Assembly (NCBI RefSeq): GCF_004104015.1
Contig: NZ_RYFV01000020.1
Location: 1 to 60,468, forward strand
Origin: Actinomyces oricola
GTDB lineage: Bacteria; Actinomycetota; Actinomycetes; Actinomycetales; Actinomycetaceae
DNA: 60,468 nucleotides
Reading direction: 5' to 3'
This document shows positions 8,746 to 17,752 of this stretch, one piece after another. Below the pieces are notes generated by a model. The model had not been told where the DNA came from, did not search any database, and saw nothing but the letters and a program-made list of their open reading frames with translations. The position numbers and the translations under genes are program-made. Position 1 is the stretch's first letter, and each line of letters starts with the position of its first letter.

Positions 8746-9240
8746 TCAGGCGGCGGTGCCGGAGGCGAGAACCTCGTCCAGGAGGGATTCAGCCTCCTCC
8801 TCCGCGGTCTTCTGGGCGAGAGCGAGCTCGGAGACGAGGATCTGGCGGGCCTTGGAGAGCATGCGCTTCTCACCGGCGGACAGGCCGCGGTCGGTGTCCC
8901 GGCGGGAGAGGTCGCGCACGACCTCGGCGACCTTAATGACATCACCGGAGGCGATCTTCTCCTGGTTGGCCTTGAAACGGCGTGACCAGTTCGTGGGCTC
9001 CTCCGTCAGGGGGGCGCGCAGCACCTCGAAAACCCGTTCCAGACCAGAGGCGTCAACGACGTCGCGCACACCTATGAGCTCGACGCTGTCCGCGGGCACG
9101 AGGATCGTCAGGTCGCCCTGGGCGACCTCCAGCTGCAGGTAGGTCTTCTCCACACCGCGCACCTTGCGCTGGCGGATGTCAATGATCCGGGCTGCGCCGT
9201 GGTGCGGGTAGACGACGGTCTCGCCGACTTCAAAGGTCAT
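8746..9240 (-). CDS. carD: CarD-family RNA polymerase-binding regulator
   Basis: A 164-residue global transcription factor that binds the RNA polymerase beta subunit and stabilises open complexes, notably at rRNA promoters (known from mycobacteria). The N-terminal Tudor-like RNAP-interaction domain starts [19 protein letters not shown]. The helical C-terminal domain carries NWSRRFKAN with Trp85, matching the minor-groove wedge tryptophan of mycobacterial CarD. ATG 9240 is preferred over an in-frame GTG at 9252 because it gives the canonical N-terminus and leaves GGGAG upstream. The next gene on the same strand is ispD. Confidence 0.95.
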   Translation of the reverse strand: MTFEVGETVVYPHHGAARIIDIRQRKVRGVEKTYLQLEVAQGDLTILVPADSVELIGVRDVVDASGLERVFEVLRAPLTEEPTNWSRRFKANQEKIASGDVIKVAEVVRDLSRRDTDRGLSAGEKRMLSKARQILVSELALAQKTAEEEAESLLDEVLASGTAA

Positions 9241-9440
9241 AGGTGACGTCACTCCCGACTGATAGCAGAGCCCTCATTTTATCAGGTGATAACACGCAAA
9301 GATCGGGGAGGTTGCTCACAGACGAGACGGCGTCTTATTGGCGCAATCGCCCCACAACCGCCCCGGGCGCACTGGCCCGCCCGAGCCTCTTCCTACTCCT
9401 CCCCCACTGTTTCTTCTCCCGCTCTTCGCCTACTTCTCTC

Positions 9441-10151
9441 CTACTGCCCCGCCCCGAGCTTGTAGCCCAGCCCGCGCACCGTGGTGAGCATCCTCGGCTC
9501 GCTGGGCTCGACTTCGATTTTGGCGCGGATCCGCTTGACGTGGACGTCGAGGGTCTTGGTGTCCCCCACGTAGTCCGCCCCCCAAATACGGTCGATGAGC
9601 TGGGCCCGGGTGAGCACCCGGTCGGGGTTGCGCAAGAAGAGCTCGAGGAGCTCGAATTCCCGCAATGGCATGGCAACGGGCTCACCGTCGACGCGCACCT
9701 CGTGGCGCGACACGTCCATGGCGACGCGCCCCACCTCCAGCAGCTCCTCGGCGGGGGCGGGGTCCGGGTCGCGGTAGCGGCGCAGGACCGCGTGCACGCG
9801 GGCAATGAGCTCGCGGTAGGAGTAGGGCTTGGTGACATAGTCGTCGGCACCGATCTCCAAACCCACGATCTTGTCGATCTCCGAGTCCTTGGCGGTGAGC
9901 ATAATGACCGGCACCGTGGAGGTGGTGCGAATGCGGCGGCACACCTCGGTGCCCGGTAGGCGCGGGATCATGAGGTCCAGGAGCACCAGGTCGATCCTCC
10001 CGGTCCCGCCCGGGGCCATGGCGGCCTTGAAGGCGGACATGGCGGCCTCGCCGTCGGCGGCCTCGACCACCTCGAAGCCGTCTCGGCGCAGGCTGAAGGC
10101 CAGGGGGGCGCGGTAGTTCTCCTCGTCCTCGACGAGCAGGATGCGGGTCAC
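9441..10151 (-). CDS. regX3: RegX3-type phosphate-responsive response regulator
   Basis: A 236-residue OmpR/PhoB-class regulator. The receiver domain begins MTRILLVEDEENYRAPL, with Asp59 in LVLLDLMIP as the likely phosphoacceptor and Lys108 in YVTKPYSY. The C-terminal winged helix contains LREFELLELFLRNPDRVLTR and DVHVKRIRAKIE. The start is GTG 10151, overlapping the senX3 stop by four bases (GTGA), so kinase and regulator are translationally coupled. With divergent phoU upstream this is the classic actinobacterial phosphate-sensing locus, so control of Pho genes is a strong inference. Confidence 0.93.
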   Translation of the reverse strand: MTRILLVEDEENYRAPLAFSLRRDGFEVVEAADGEAAMSAFKAAMAPGGTGRIDLVLLDLMIPRLPGTEVCRRIRTTSTVPVIMLTAKDSEIDKIVGLEIGADDYVTKPYSYRELIARVHAVLRRYRDPDPAPAEELLEVGRVAMDVSRHEVRVDGEPVAMPLREFELLELFLRNPDRVLTRAQLIDRIWGADYVGDTKTLDVHVKRIRAKIEVEPSEPRMLTTVRGLGYKLGAGQ

Positions 10152-11485
10152 GGCGGGCTCCCTTCAGAACCGGGGTGGGCGGTGCCGTCCTGGGGTGCCC
10201 CCGGTTGAGCACTCGGTTCGGCGGCCGGCTCGGGGGACGACGACGGCGGTGCGGAGATCGCCGCAATGGCGGCGAAGGCGGCGCCGGCCGCACCGGTGGC
10301 CACGGCCGCGGCGGCCTCCTGCTCCGGGTCGGGTTCGTTCTCGGCGGGGTGCAGGCGCGGAAGGACCAGGGTGAAGGTTGAGCCCCGGCCGGGGGCCGAC
10401 CACAACTCGACGGTGCCCCCGTGGTCGGCGGCGACGTGCTTGACAATACTCAGGCCCAGGCCGGTGCCGCCGGTGGCTCGCGAGCGGGCCTTGTCCGCCC
10501 GGTAGAAGCGTTCGAAGACCCGGTCCTGGTCCTCCTTGGCAATGCCAATGCCCTGGTCGACCACGGCAATGCGCACCAGGTCTTCGTGGGCGGGGTCCAC
10601 ACTGACCCCCACGCTCACGCGCGTGCGCGGCCCGGAGTAGCGGATCGCATTGTCCAACAGGTTGCGCACGGCGGTGGTGATCAGGGCGGAGTCCCCGCGC
10701 ACCATGAGCCCCTGGCAGCCCCCCGACACCAGGGTGACCTGATTGGCCTCGGCCTCCACGCGCACCGCGTCCAGGGCCTCGGCGACCACGGAGTCAACCT
10801 CGACGTCGTCGGGGGAGGCCAGGGCGTCGCCCTCTTGCAGACGGGTGAGCTCAATGATCTCCTGAACCAGGACCCCCAGGCGCCGGGATTCCTTGCCCAT
10901 GCGCCCGGCGAACTCGCGCACGGTCTGCGGGTCGTCGGCGCTGGCCTCAACGGTCTCCGCCAGCAGCGAGATGGCGCCGACCGGCGTCTTGAGCTCGTGG
11001 GAGACGTTGGCGACGAAGTCCTGGCGCATCTGCTCCAGGCGCTGGGCGGCGGTGCGGTCCTCAATGAGGACCAGAATGCGGCCCCGGCCAATGGGGGCGA
11101 CGCGCACGTGGAGGAAGAAGTACCCGGCCCCGGGCAGGCGCCCGCGGGCCACGGTGATGTCAGAGTCCTCCACGGCCCCCTCCGCGCGCACGGTCCGCAC
11201 CATCTGGGCGACCTGCGGCTCGCATACGGCGTCGTCGCGGACGATATTGAAGGTGTAGGCGGCGGTGGAGGCGCGCAAGACCTCGTCGTCGTCGTCGAGA
11301 ACGACGACGGTGGAGCGCAGGGCGGCCAGGACGGGAAGCACCTCGCCCCTGGCATCGAGCACCGAGTCGGTGCGCAGGGCCGCCGCATAGCGGTCCCGGG
11401 CCGAAGCGCTCAGGGCCAGACCAATGGCGGTGCCCAGGGCGACACCGACGATCGCGACCACGATCAGCAACCAACCCGAGTCCAC
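10148..11485 (-). CDS. senX3: SenX3-type sensor histidine kinase
   Basis: A 445-residue membrane kinase partner of RegX3. One hydrophobic segment lies at residues ~5-25 and a PAS-like sensor at ~55-150. The dimerisation/phosphoacceptor box is NVSHELKTPVGAIS; the ATP-binding boxes are NLLDNAIRYS, VVDQGIGIAKED and TGGTGLGLSIVKHV. The tail after ~390 is an Ala/Pro-rich low-complexity stretch. I place the start at GTG 11485 because a -10-like TAACCT (11493-11498, minus strand) ends 7 nt before it, which suggests a leaderless mRNA. A longer frame reaches 11545 but would cross that element. Divergent from phoU. Confidence 0.9.
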   Translation of the reverse strand: MDSGWLLIVVAIVGVALGTAIGLALSASARDRYAAALRTDSVLDARGEVLPVLAALRSTVVVLDDDDEVLRASTAAYTFNIVRDDAVCEPQVAQMVRTVRAEGAVEDSDITVARGRLPGAGYFFLHVRVAPIGRGRILVLIEDRTAAQRLEQMRQDFVANVSHELKTPVGAISLLAETVEASADDPQTVREFAGRMGKESRRLGVLVQEIIELTRLQEGDALASPDDVEVDSVVAEALDAVRVEAEANQVTLVSGGCQGLMVRGDSALITTAVRNLLDNAIRYSGPRTRVSVGVSVDPAHEDLVRIAVVDQGIGIAKEDQDRVFERFYRADKARSRATGGTGLGLSIVKHVAADHGGTVELWSAPGRGSTFTLVLPRLHPAENEPDPEQEAAAAVATGAAGAAFAAIAAISAPPSSSPEPAAEPSAQPGAPQDGTAHPGSEGSPP

Positions 11486-11562
11486 ACACTCTAGGTTATG
11501 GGGTGGGGTCGTCTGGGGCGAGCCCCGCCACACAAGCCCCGACACACAGCAGGAGCCGCCTC
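11486..11562. promoter_or_regulatory. Divergent senX3 / phoU promoter region
   Basis: A 77-bp gap. On the minus strand TAACCT at 11493-11498 sits 7 nt before the senX3 GTG. On the plus strand AGGAG at 11551-11555 is the phoU ribosome-binding site, 7 nt before its GTG. Confidence 0.55.
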
Positions 11563-12243
11563 GTGCGCGACATCTTCAACCAGGAGCTCAAGCAGCTCGG
11601 TGCCGACCTGGAGTCAATGGCCCGGCAGGTCGCCACCGCCATCGAGCGGGCCAGCGAATCCCTCCGCCACGGGGACATTATTATCGCCGAGCAGGTCATT
11701 GACGCCGACGAGCGCATTAACGACCTTCAGCGGGACATTGACGACATGTGCGTCATGCTGCTGGCCCGCCAGCAGCCCGTGGCCGGCGACCTGCGCAATG
11801 TTCTTTCGGCGCTGCGCGTGGCCCAGACCCTGGAGCGTCAGGGCGACCTCGCCCGGCACGTCGCCGCCATTTCCCGGGGCCGCTACCCCGAGCCGGTGGT
11901 CCCCGAGCCCGTCCTGGGCACTGTCTTGCAGATGGCGGACCTGGCGGTGCGGGCCGGCAAGGACGTCTCCCGCCTCATTGAGACCCGCGACGTGCAACTG
12001 GCCATGGCCATCCAGGCCAACGACGGCGAACTCGACGCCCTGCACCGCCAGTCCTTCCAGATGATCCTCGACCCCGCCAATGAGCTGACCCGCCAGCAGG
12101 TTGTGGACGCGGTCCTCCTGGGGCGCTTCTTAGAACGTTTCGGGGACCACTCCACCTCGGTGGCGCGACGCGTCTCCTACCTGGTGTCGGGGGCCACCAT
12201 GCCCAAGACGCATGACAATGAGGACGCCGACGCCCTGCACTGA
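11563..12243 (+). CDS. phoU: PhoU-type phosphate signalling protein
   Basis: A 226-residue two-repeat helical protein that links phosphate transport to the SenX3/RegX3 kinase pathway and represses it when phosphate is plentiful (family knowledge). It begins VRDIFNQELKQLGADLESMA. Both repeats carry acidic metal-binding motifs, including ADERINDLQRDID in the first repeat and ERFGDHSTSVARRV in the second. The start is GTG 11563 with AGGAG 7 nt upstream; an in-frame upstream ATG at 11503 would run into the divergent promoter. Divergent from senX3 and convergent with gpmA, with a long hairpin in between. Confidence 0.93.
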   Translation: MRDIFNQELKQLGADLESMARQVATAIERASESLRHGDIIIAEQVIDADERINDLQRDIDDMCVMLLARQQPVAGDLRNVLSALRVAQTLERQGDLARHVAAISRGRYPEPVVPEPVLGTVLQMADLAVRAGKDVSRLIETRDVQLAMAIQANDGELDALHRQSFQMILDPANELTRQQVVDAVLLGRFLERFGDHSTSVARRVSYLVSGATMPKTHDNEDADALH

Positions 12244-12325
12244 GCCGGCACCCCGCACCGGGCCGGTAGACGGCGGCGCGCGATGGCCGCGGGCCGCCGC
12301 GGCCACGAAACCAACCGCGACCAAC

Positions 12326-12373
12326 CGCGACGGCGCCGGCCCACCCTCAGCGGGGTGGGCCGGCGCCGTCGCG
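12326..12373. terminator. Bidirectional hairpin between phoU and gpmA
   Basis: A perfect 21-bp stem (12326-12346 with 12353-12373) and a 6-nt loop, midway between the convergent stops of phoU and gpmA. Very GC-rich, with no T-run on either side. It most likely terminates both genes. Confidence 0.7.
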
Positions 12374-12427
12374 CGGTTCAGGCCGCGCAGTCCCGGAGGC
12401 CGGGGCCACGGGAGTCAGTCAAGGGGC

Positions 12428-13165
12428 TCACTTGCCCTGGTTGGCCACTGCGGCGATCTTCGCCTCGGCTTCAGGGTCGAGGTAGCGGCCGCCCTTCTTC
12501 ACGGGCTTGAGGGTCTCCTCGTCGAGCTCGTAGACCAGCGGAATGCCGGTGGGGATGTTAACACCGGCAATGTCCGCGTCGGAGATGTCGTCAAGGTGCT
12601 TGACAATGGCGCGCAGGGAGTTGCCGTGCGCGGCAATCAGAATCACCTTGCCGGTCTTAATCTCCGGGACAATGGTCTCCTCCCAGTAGGGCAGCAGGCG
12701 CTCCAGGACGTCCTTAAGGCACTCGGTGACCGGAATGGGCTCGCCGGCGTAGCGCGGGTCGGTGTCCTGGGAGAACTCGGATCCCAGCTCAATGGGCGGC
12801 GGTGGAACATCGTAGGAGCGGCGCCAGAGCATGAACTGCTCCTCGCCGTACTCGTCGCGGATCTCCTTCTTGTTCTTGCCCTGGAGGGCGCCGTAGTGGC
12901 GCTCGTTGAGGCGCCAGTGGCGCTCGACCGGGATCCAGTGGCGGTCTGCGGCGTCCAGGGCCAGATTGGCGGTCATGATTGCACGGCGCAGCGTTGAGGT
13001 GAAGAGCTTCTCCGGGAGGACCCCGGCCTCCTTGAGGAGCTCGCCGCCGTGAACCGCCTCCGCACGGCCCTTCTCCGACAGCGGGACATCGACCCAACCG
13101 GTGAACAGGTTCTTCGCGTTCCAATCGCTCTCGCCGTGGCGGAGCAGTACGAGGGTGTAAGCCAT
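12428..13165 (-). CDS. gpmA: 2,3-bisphosphoglycerate-dependent phosphoglycerate mutase
   Basis: A 245-residue glycolytic and gluconeogenic enzyme interconverting 3- and 2-phosphoglycerate in the cytosol. The N-terminus [16 protein letters not shown] contains the phosphohistidine motif (His10), followed by [15 protein letters not shown] and [15 protein letters not shown]. The second catalytic histidine lies in [18 protein letters not shown]. The length is typical of dPGM. The frame is open upstream of ATG 13165, but that extension overlaps lsr2 and has no family support. The gene ends 55 bp from a strong hairpin shared with phoU. Confidence 0.96.
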   Translation of the reverse strand: MAYTLVLLRHGESDWNAKNLFTGWVDVPLSEKGRAEAVHGGELLKEAGVLPEKLFTSTLRRAIMTANLALDAADRHWIPVERHWRLNERHYGALQGKNKKEIRDEYGEEQFMLWRRSYDVPPPPIELGSEFSQDTDPRYAGEPIPVTECLKDVLERLLPYWEETIVPEIKTGKVILIAAHGNSLRAIVKHLDDISDADIAGVNIPTGIPLVYELDEETLKPVKKGGRYLDPEAEAKIAAVANQGK

Positions 13166-13334
13166 GACACCTAGTCTGCCAGGCTTACGGGCCTCGCGCG
13201 GGGAGTTCAGCAGTTCTTGCCTCGAAGCGCGTGCAGCCCCTGCCCTCCTGCACGGGCGGCAGGCGGCAGAGACTGCGGGGAGTCCGGGCCAAGGTGCATC
13301 CACCACGCGGAAAGCGGAGCGGTGCCGGTGGGAC

Positions 13335-13667
13335 TCAGTTGGCGTGCGCCTGAGCGTAGGCTTCGCGAATGTCGGCGGAGATGCGGCCGCGGTCGGACAC
13401 CGACATGCCTGCGGCGCGGGCCCACTCGCGAATGCGCTGGGTCTCACCGGATGAGGCGGAGCTGGCACGACGTCGGCCGGTGTTGCGGCGACCGGACTTG
13501 CGGCGCGCCTTGACCGTCCACTCCTCGAAGGACTCGCGCAGGGCGGCGGCATGCCCGTCGTTGAGGTCGATCTCGTAGTTGACGCCGTCAAGCGCGAACG
13601 TGACGGTCTGAGTGGCCTCGGAGCCGTCGACATCGTCGACGAGAATGACTTGGGTCTTCTGAGCCAT
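13335..13667 (-). CDS. lsr2: Lsr2-family nucleoid-associated protein
   Basis: A 110-residue H-NS-like bridging protein that silences AT-rich, often foreign, DNA (family knowledge). The N-terminal dimerisation domain begins [19 protein letters not shown] basic linker ([19 protein letters not shown]) follows. The C-terminal DNA-binding domain has [19 protein letters not shown], with the AT-hook-like RGR. The length matches mycobacterial Lsr2. It is monocistronic: 169 bp separate it from gpmA and about 380 bp from tRNA-Thr. The region directly upstream is AT-richer than average, consistent with autoregulation, which is inference. Confidence 0.95.
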   Translation of the reverse strand: MAQKTQVILVDDVDGSEATQTVTFALDGVNYEIDLNDGHAAALRESFEEWTVKARRKSGRRNTGRRRASSASSGETQRIREWARAAGMSVSDRGRISADIREAYAQAHAN

Positions 13668-14015
13668 GGTTCCTCAATCACGAAACGGATGGAGGATTCG
13701 CGCGAACCCTCCAGCGAACATAAACAGAGTAATGGAGAAACGTATTCGGTGCAACGGGAAAGTTGTACTGAATCTACTCGATCGTCTTGGGCAATTCGTT
13801 AGCGCCGCCTGCGCCGGACACATCCGCCCAGAGGCGCTTCCAACTTCCTCACCACGATCGCGCTCGAACCGATCACCTTTGCCCCACGAGGGGCATCGAG
13901 CGCGCGCCGGGCGGCAAAGCAGCCCCACATCATCAGTTACGGCCCCATCCGCCCCGGCAACATGAGCCGCTTGACAGCAGTTGGATCGCGCAGCAAGTAC
14001 AACCAAGCACAACAA
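13668..14015. other. Intergenic region upstream of lsr2
   Basis: About 350 bp without a credible gene. It should hold the lsr2 promoter. The first ~130 bp, nearest lsr2, contain unusually A/T-rich stretches for this genome (for example AACATAAACAGAG near 13719). I see no other structure. Confidence 0.4.
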
Positions 14016-14042
14016 GGCCCCAGAACCGAGGGTTCCGGGGCC
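14016..14042 (-). terminator. Terminator of tRNA-Thr
   Basis: On the minus strand GGCCCCGGAACC and GGTTCTGGGGCC form a 12-bp stem with one mismatch and a 3-nt loop, followed by TTGTTGT. It starts 6 nt after the tRNA 3' end, which fits an intrinsic terminator. Confidence 0.7.
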
Positions 14043-14047
14043 ATCGG

Positions 14048-14120
14048 AGCCACCTGTGGGAATCGAACCCACGACCTATTCATTACGAGTGAATCGCTCT
14101 GCCTACTGAGCTAAGGTGGC
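14048..14120 (-). tRNA. tRNA-Thr (CGU anticodon)
   Basis: A 73-nt cloverleaf on the minus strand. The acceptor GCCACCT pairs with AGGTGGC. The D arm contains AGCTCAGTAGGCAGAGC, the anticodon arm ATTCA-CTCGTAA-TGAAT gives anticodon CGT, and the T arm is GTGGGTTCGATTCCCAC. The discriminator base is U and CCA is not encoded. Confidence 0.96.
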
Positions 14121-14588
14121 GCGCCTGGCGGCGGGGGCGACGTTACCGCTCGCGCCGCCATCAACGCAAACCTGCGCACACCGCCCTCGTCGTGGTTCTA
14201 ACCACAATCGCCGAAAACTGGCGTTATGGCGCCGAATACGCCCCGTCCCCCGGCCCGGCCCCGGCCGCTGCGGGGCCCGCGGTCGAAGCCGCCCGCTCAG
14301 CTCGCCCCGCCCCTGACCGACCATTGACCGATCATTCCCGCCTCTTCCTGCCGCCCCATTCTCGATCCACCGCCCCGGGGAGTCGGCCCCCATCGACAAT
14401 CTCATCACCGGGGCCGCCATCTTTATAGCCCGCCCGGCCCGCCGCAGTGAGTTTTCTGAGGCTATTCACAGCAACGGCGCATCTGCGACCACGGGGCGGG
14501 CGGCAACCCCTCCACGAGCAGCGGCGCCGCACGCAGTATTCTCGGGGGCGTCTGCGCACCGCCATTGATGAGAGCCAGGAGCACAACC
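14121..14588. other. Intergenic region between tRNA-Thr and asparaginase
   Basis: A 468-bp stretch with no credible gene. It contains a dyad GTGGTTCTAACCAC at 14192-14205 upstream of the tRNA, which overlaps a possible minus-strand -10 (TTAGAAC). The asparaginase ribosome-binding site AGGAG lies at 14577-14581. Confidence 0.4.
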
Positions 14589-15608
14589 ATGCGCGTCCAC
14601 ATCATCTACACCGGCGGCACCATCGGTATGGTGGACTCCCCGCACGGGCTTGTGCCCGGAGCGGATCTGGAGGGGTGGCTCAACACCCTTTTACGCGCCC
14701 ATGGATCTGACGGATCTGACCATGAGGTGACCATCAGCCGCCTGAACCCATTGATCGACTCCGCGAACGCAACCCCTGCTTCCTGGCAGGCGATTGTAGA
14801 CGAACTGCGCCGTTACTCCATCCAGGATCCCGACAAGCCTTTCGTTGTTCTTCATGGCACTGACACCATGGCCTACACTTCAGCGGCCTTGTCTTACGCG
14901 CTTACCGACCTGCCGGTCCCCGTCGTGGTCACCGGCTCCCAGCTGCCGCTGGGAGCAGTGGGATCTGATGCCGCCGCGAACACCATGGGCGCCCTGCATG
15001 CGGCCACCAGCACCCGCGTGACCGGCGTAAGCCTGTTCTTCGGGCAGCGCCTCTTCGCGGGCGCCCGGGCCACCAAGACCAGTTCATGGGCCTTCGCGGG
15101 CTTCGACTCGCCCAATGCGCCGCCTTTGGCCATTGCCGGCGCCCCGTGGCAATGGAGCCCCCTCCCCGTCCAAGGGACCGGCTGGAGGGGCGCCCTGCCC
15201 TACCGATGCCACGACGTGGCCGTCATCGACCTGGTCCCCGGCCTCGGCGCGGCCCGGCTGGGGGCGGCGCTGAGGCCGCTGCCCGACGCCGTTGTGCTGC
15301 GGGCCTTCGGCGTGGGCACCGTGCCCGGCAACGATCCCGGCCTCATTGGGGTCCTGGCCGACGCCATCGGGTCGGGGGTCGCCGTCGTCGTCACCTCCCA
15401 GTGCCATCAGGCCGAGGTGGCGCTGGGCCGATACCAGGCGGGGGAGGCCCTTGCCCGCGCCGGCGGCGTCGGCAGCCGGGACATGACCCTGGAGGCGACT
15501 TACGCCAAGGTTCAGTTCCTGCTCGGTCAAGGGCTGCGCGGTGCGGAACTCGCCTCCTGGATCGGCCGCCCCATTGCCGGGGAGCTCACACCGACCGCCT
15601 CGACCTGA
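14589..15608 (+). CDS. L-asparaginase (type I/II asparaginase family)
   Basis: A 339-residue enzyme that hydrolyses L-asparagine to aspartate and ammonia. The N-terminus MRVHIIYTGGTIGMVDS contains the nucleophile-threonine motif TGGTIG. The second active-site motif LHGTDTMAYT supplies the Thr-Asp pair. VVTGSQLPLG and the C-terminal TSQCHQAEVALGRYQAG are also family-typical. There is no signal peptide, so it should be cytoplasmic. ATG 14589 is preferred over the in-frame ATG at 14565 because AGGAG lies 7 nt before it. It is monocistronic and convergent with the downstream hydrolase across a strong hairpin. Affinity class cannot be told from sequence. Confidence 0.92.
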   Translation: MRVHIIYTGGTIGMVDSPHGLVPGADLEGWLNTLLRAHGSDGSDHEVTISRLNPLIDSANATPASWQAIVDELRRYSIQDPDKPFVVLHGTDTMAYTSAALSYALTDLPVPVVVTGSQLPLGAVGSDAAANTMGALHAATSTRVTGVSLFFGQRLFAGARATKTSSWAFAGFDSPNAPPLAIAGAPWQWSPLPVQGTGWRGALPYRCHDVAVIDLVPGLGAARLGAALRPLPDAVVLRAFGVGTVPGNDPGLIGVLADAIGSGVAVVVTSQCHQAEVALGRYQAGEALARAGGVGSRDMTLEATYAKVQFLLGQGLRGAELASWIGRPIAGELTPTAST

Positions 15609-15684
15609 ACCGTCCGCGCGCCCGCAGGGCCCCCGCGGGTCCCAGTCGTTTCCACGGTGCGCGGCGCCGAACCGTCCACGCCCG

Positions 15685-15725
15685 TGCACGGTTCCCGGCC
15701 CCGCGGTGGGGCCGGGAACCGTGCA
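15685..15725. terminator. Bidirectional hairpin after asparaginase
   Basis: A perfect 18-bp stem (15685-15702 with 15708-15725) and a 5-nt loop GCGGT, between the convergent asparaginase and TAP-like hydrolase genes. No T-run. Confidence 0.7.
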
Positions 15726-15761
15726 TGCGCCGGCTGGTCGCCGCGTATCCGCCGTCCCGCC

Positions 15762-17402
15762 CTACTGCGAGCCGACGCAGCGCAGCCCCTCCTGGGGCAT
15801 CTCCCCCGTCAGCAGGTAGGTGTCCACGGCGCCGGTCACGCACTTCCCGGCACGGCCGTAGGCTGTGTGCCCCTCCCCCTCCCAGGTGAGGAGCTGGCCG
15901 GAGTCGAGTTGGGCGGCCAGGGCCTCCGACCAGGCGTAGGGGGTCGCCGGGTCCCCGGTGGTCCCCACGACCAGGATGGGGGCGGCACCGGAGGCGTGGA
16001 TCTCCGTCCTCTCGCGAGTCGACTCATGGCCCCAGGCCTGGCAGTACAGGTCGCTGTAGGCGAACTCGGAGCCGAAAGTTGGGGAGATCTTCTCCAGCTC
16101 GTCGGCCTCCTGCTCCCATGAGGCGGCGTCGCCGGTGACCGGGTTGTCCAGGCAGTTGATTGCGCTAATCACCTCGTCACCGTTGCCCTCATAGGTGCCG
16201 TCCTCGCTGCGGGAGGCGAAGAAGTCGGCGATGAACAGCAGCGTTGAGCCGTCGTCCTCATTCATGGCCTGGTCGAGGCCCTGGGTGAGGTACGACCAGG
16301 ACTCGGGCTGATAGAGAATGCCGAGCACGGCGCTGAAGGCCAGTGAGTGGGTCAAAGGCCGCTGCGGGTCAGAGGTGGATACCGGGTTGGTGCGGGTGGT
16401 CTCCAAGAAGTCCTGGATCTGCTTAATACCGGAGTCGACGTCGCCGGTCAGCGGGCACCCCCTCCCCGCCTGGCAGTCCTCGACGTAGGTGCGCAGACTG
16501 CTCTCGAAGGCCTCGGCCTGCCCCAGGGTCAGCTCCCCGGCGGACAGCGACGGGTCAACGGCGCCATCGAGGACCATGCGCCCAACATTGCCGGGGAAGA
16601 GGTCGGCGTAGGTCGCCCCCAGGTAGGTGCCGTAGGAGAAGCCCAGGTAGCTCAGGAGGTTGTCGCCGACCAGCGCCCGCATAATATCGAGGTCGCGAGC
16701 CGCCGAGATCGTGTCGATGTGATCGAGCAGCCCGGGCGTGGTGGTGCGCGACTGGCACTGGGCCTCCCGCTCCTGGGCGCCTTGAGCCACGTCGGCCTGG
16801 GCCTCGGCGGCGGTAGCATCCCCGGGGGCGGTTTCATTCTCGCCGGCCCGCTCGACGTCCAGCTCGGCGTCGGTCAGGCAGTCAACCGCGGTGGAAGAAC
16901 CGACCCCGCGCGGATCGAAGCCAATGACATCGTAGGACTCCAGGAGCGCGTCGGAGAAGTAGCCCGGCGCGTTCTGCACCAGTTCCACGCCGGAGCCGCC
17001 CGGGCCGCCGGGGTTGATGAAGAGCGAGCCAATGGGGTTGCCATTGGACGCCGAGCGGCGCTTCAAAGCAATCTCAATGGTGGCCCCTTCGGGGTTGGAG
17101 TAATCCAGGGGCACCGAGATGCGGGCGCAGGAGGTGGAGCCGGGGCCGGTCTCCTTGGGGTCCTCGGTCATGCCGCCCTCTTTGGCGCAGGGGTACCAGT
17201 CAATGCTCTGTTCGTAGAAGGATTCCAGGCCCGCCGGCACAGGCGCGGGCGTACCGCTCAAAGGCACTGGCGAGGCGGACGGGGAGGGCTCGTTGTCGCA
17301 GGCGACAATGCCCGCGCAGGCCAGCAGGGCGGCTGCGCACGCCGCCAGGGACCGTTGCGCACGGCCCGAGCGGCGCCGAGGGATAACAGTTGAGGTACTC
17401 AC
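15762..17402 (-). CDS. Exported alpha/beta hydrolase of the TAP (tripeptidyl aminopeptidase) type
   Basis: A 546-residue probable lipoprotein peptidase. A basic N-terminus and hydrophobic segment lead to a lipobox-like AGIVAC with Cys35, and a Ser/Pro-rich linker follows. The alpha/beta-hydrolase fold shows the oxyanion region INPGGPGGSG, nucleophile elbow GFSYGTYLG, acid TTGDPATPY and histidine GEGHTAYG, with the TAP-like C-terminal domain present. Relatives (Streptomyces Tap/SlpD/SlpE) release N-terminal tripeptides outside the cell; the true substrate here is unknown. Cysteine pairs near the C-terminus may form disulfides. It is monocistronic, with its promoter in the following 350-bp gap. 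Confidence 0.9.
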   Translation of the reverse strand: MSTSTVIPRRRSGRAQRSLAACAAALLACAGIVACDNEPSPSASPVPLSGTPAPVPAGLESFYEQSIDWYPCAKEGGMTEDPKETGPGSTSCARISVPLDYSNPEGATIEIALKRRSASNGNPIGSLFINPGGPGGSGVELVQNAPGYFSDALLESYDVIGFDPRGVGSSTAVDCLTDAELDVERAGENETAPGDATAAEAQADVAQGAQEREAQCQSRTTTPGLLDHIDTISAARDLDIMRALVGDNLLSYLGFSYGTYLGATYADLFPGNVGRMVLDGAVDPSLSAGELTLGQAEAFESSLRTYVEDCQAGRGCPLTGDVDSGIKQIQDFLETTRTNPVSTSDPQRPLTHSLAFSAVLGILYQPESWSYLTQGLDQAMNEDDGSTLLFIADFFASRSEDGTYEGNGDEVISAINCLDNPVTGDAASWEQEADELEKISPTFGSEFAYSDLYCQAWGHESTRERTEIHASGAAPILVVGTTGDPATPYAWSEALAAQLDSGQLLTWEGEGHTAYGRAGKCVTGAVDTYLLTGEMPQEGLRCVGSQ

Positions 17403-17752
17403 ATGGGCAGCCTACGAGGACGAACGTGCGCTCGCTCTCCTCCCTAGGGGGGAATTCTCCCCAGACGGGGCGGATCCAGCGCATTGTGGTCAAAAGCGGG
17501 GTTAGTGGAGGAGCGCTTTTCACCGCCGGCCCCGGGGCCCGGAAGAAGCATTGTGTTTTCCGCCGGCCCCCGACGATTCCCTCCGCGTCCTGAGGCGCGC
17601 GGACAATTGCGCTCCCCATTGCGCTCCCCTGCGCTCCGCCGCACTCCTCTCCGCCTCGGATACCGGGACCGCGCGCCCCGGGGGCCGCCGGACCGGGGGG
17701 CCGCCGGCCCGCCGCCCGACACGGGAGCTCATGCCGCCGCCCTGCGCCGGCC
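17403..17752. other. Intergenic region between TAP hydrolase and holB
   Basis: A 350-bp gap between two minus-strand genes. AAAAGCG (around 17491) and CGCTTTT (around 17515) could pair across about 16 nt. The right half is very GC-rich with several CCGG-type dyads and may contain the holB terminator. I see no coding sequence. Confidence 0.35.

Noticed and set aside
13166..13681. N-terminal extension of the gpmA frame
   Set aside because: Runs through lsr2 on the same strand in another frame; family N-terminus begins at 13165.
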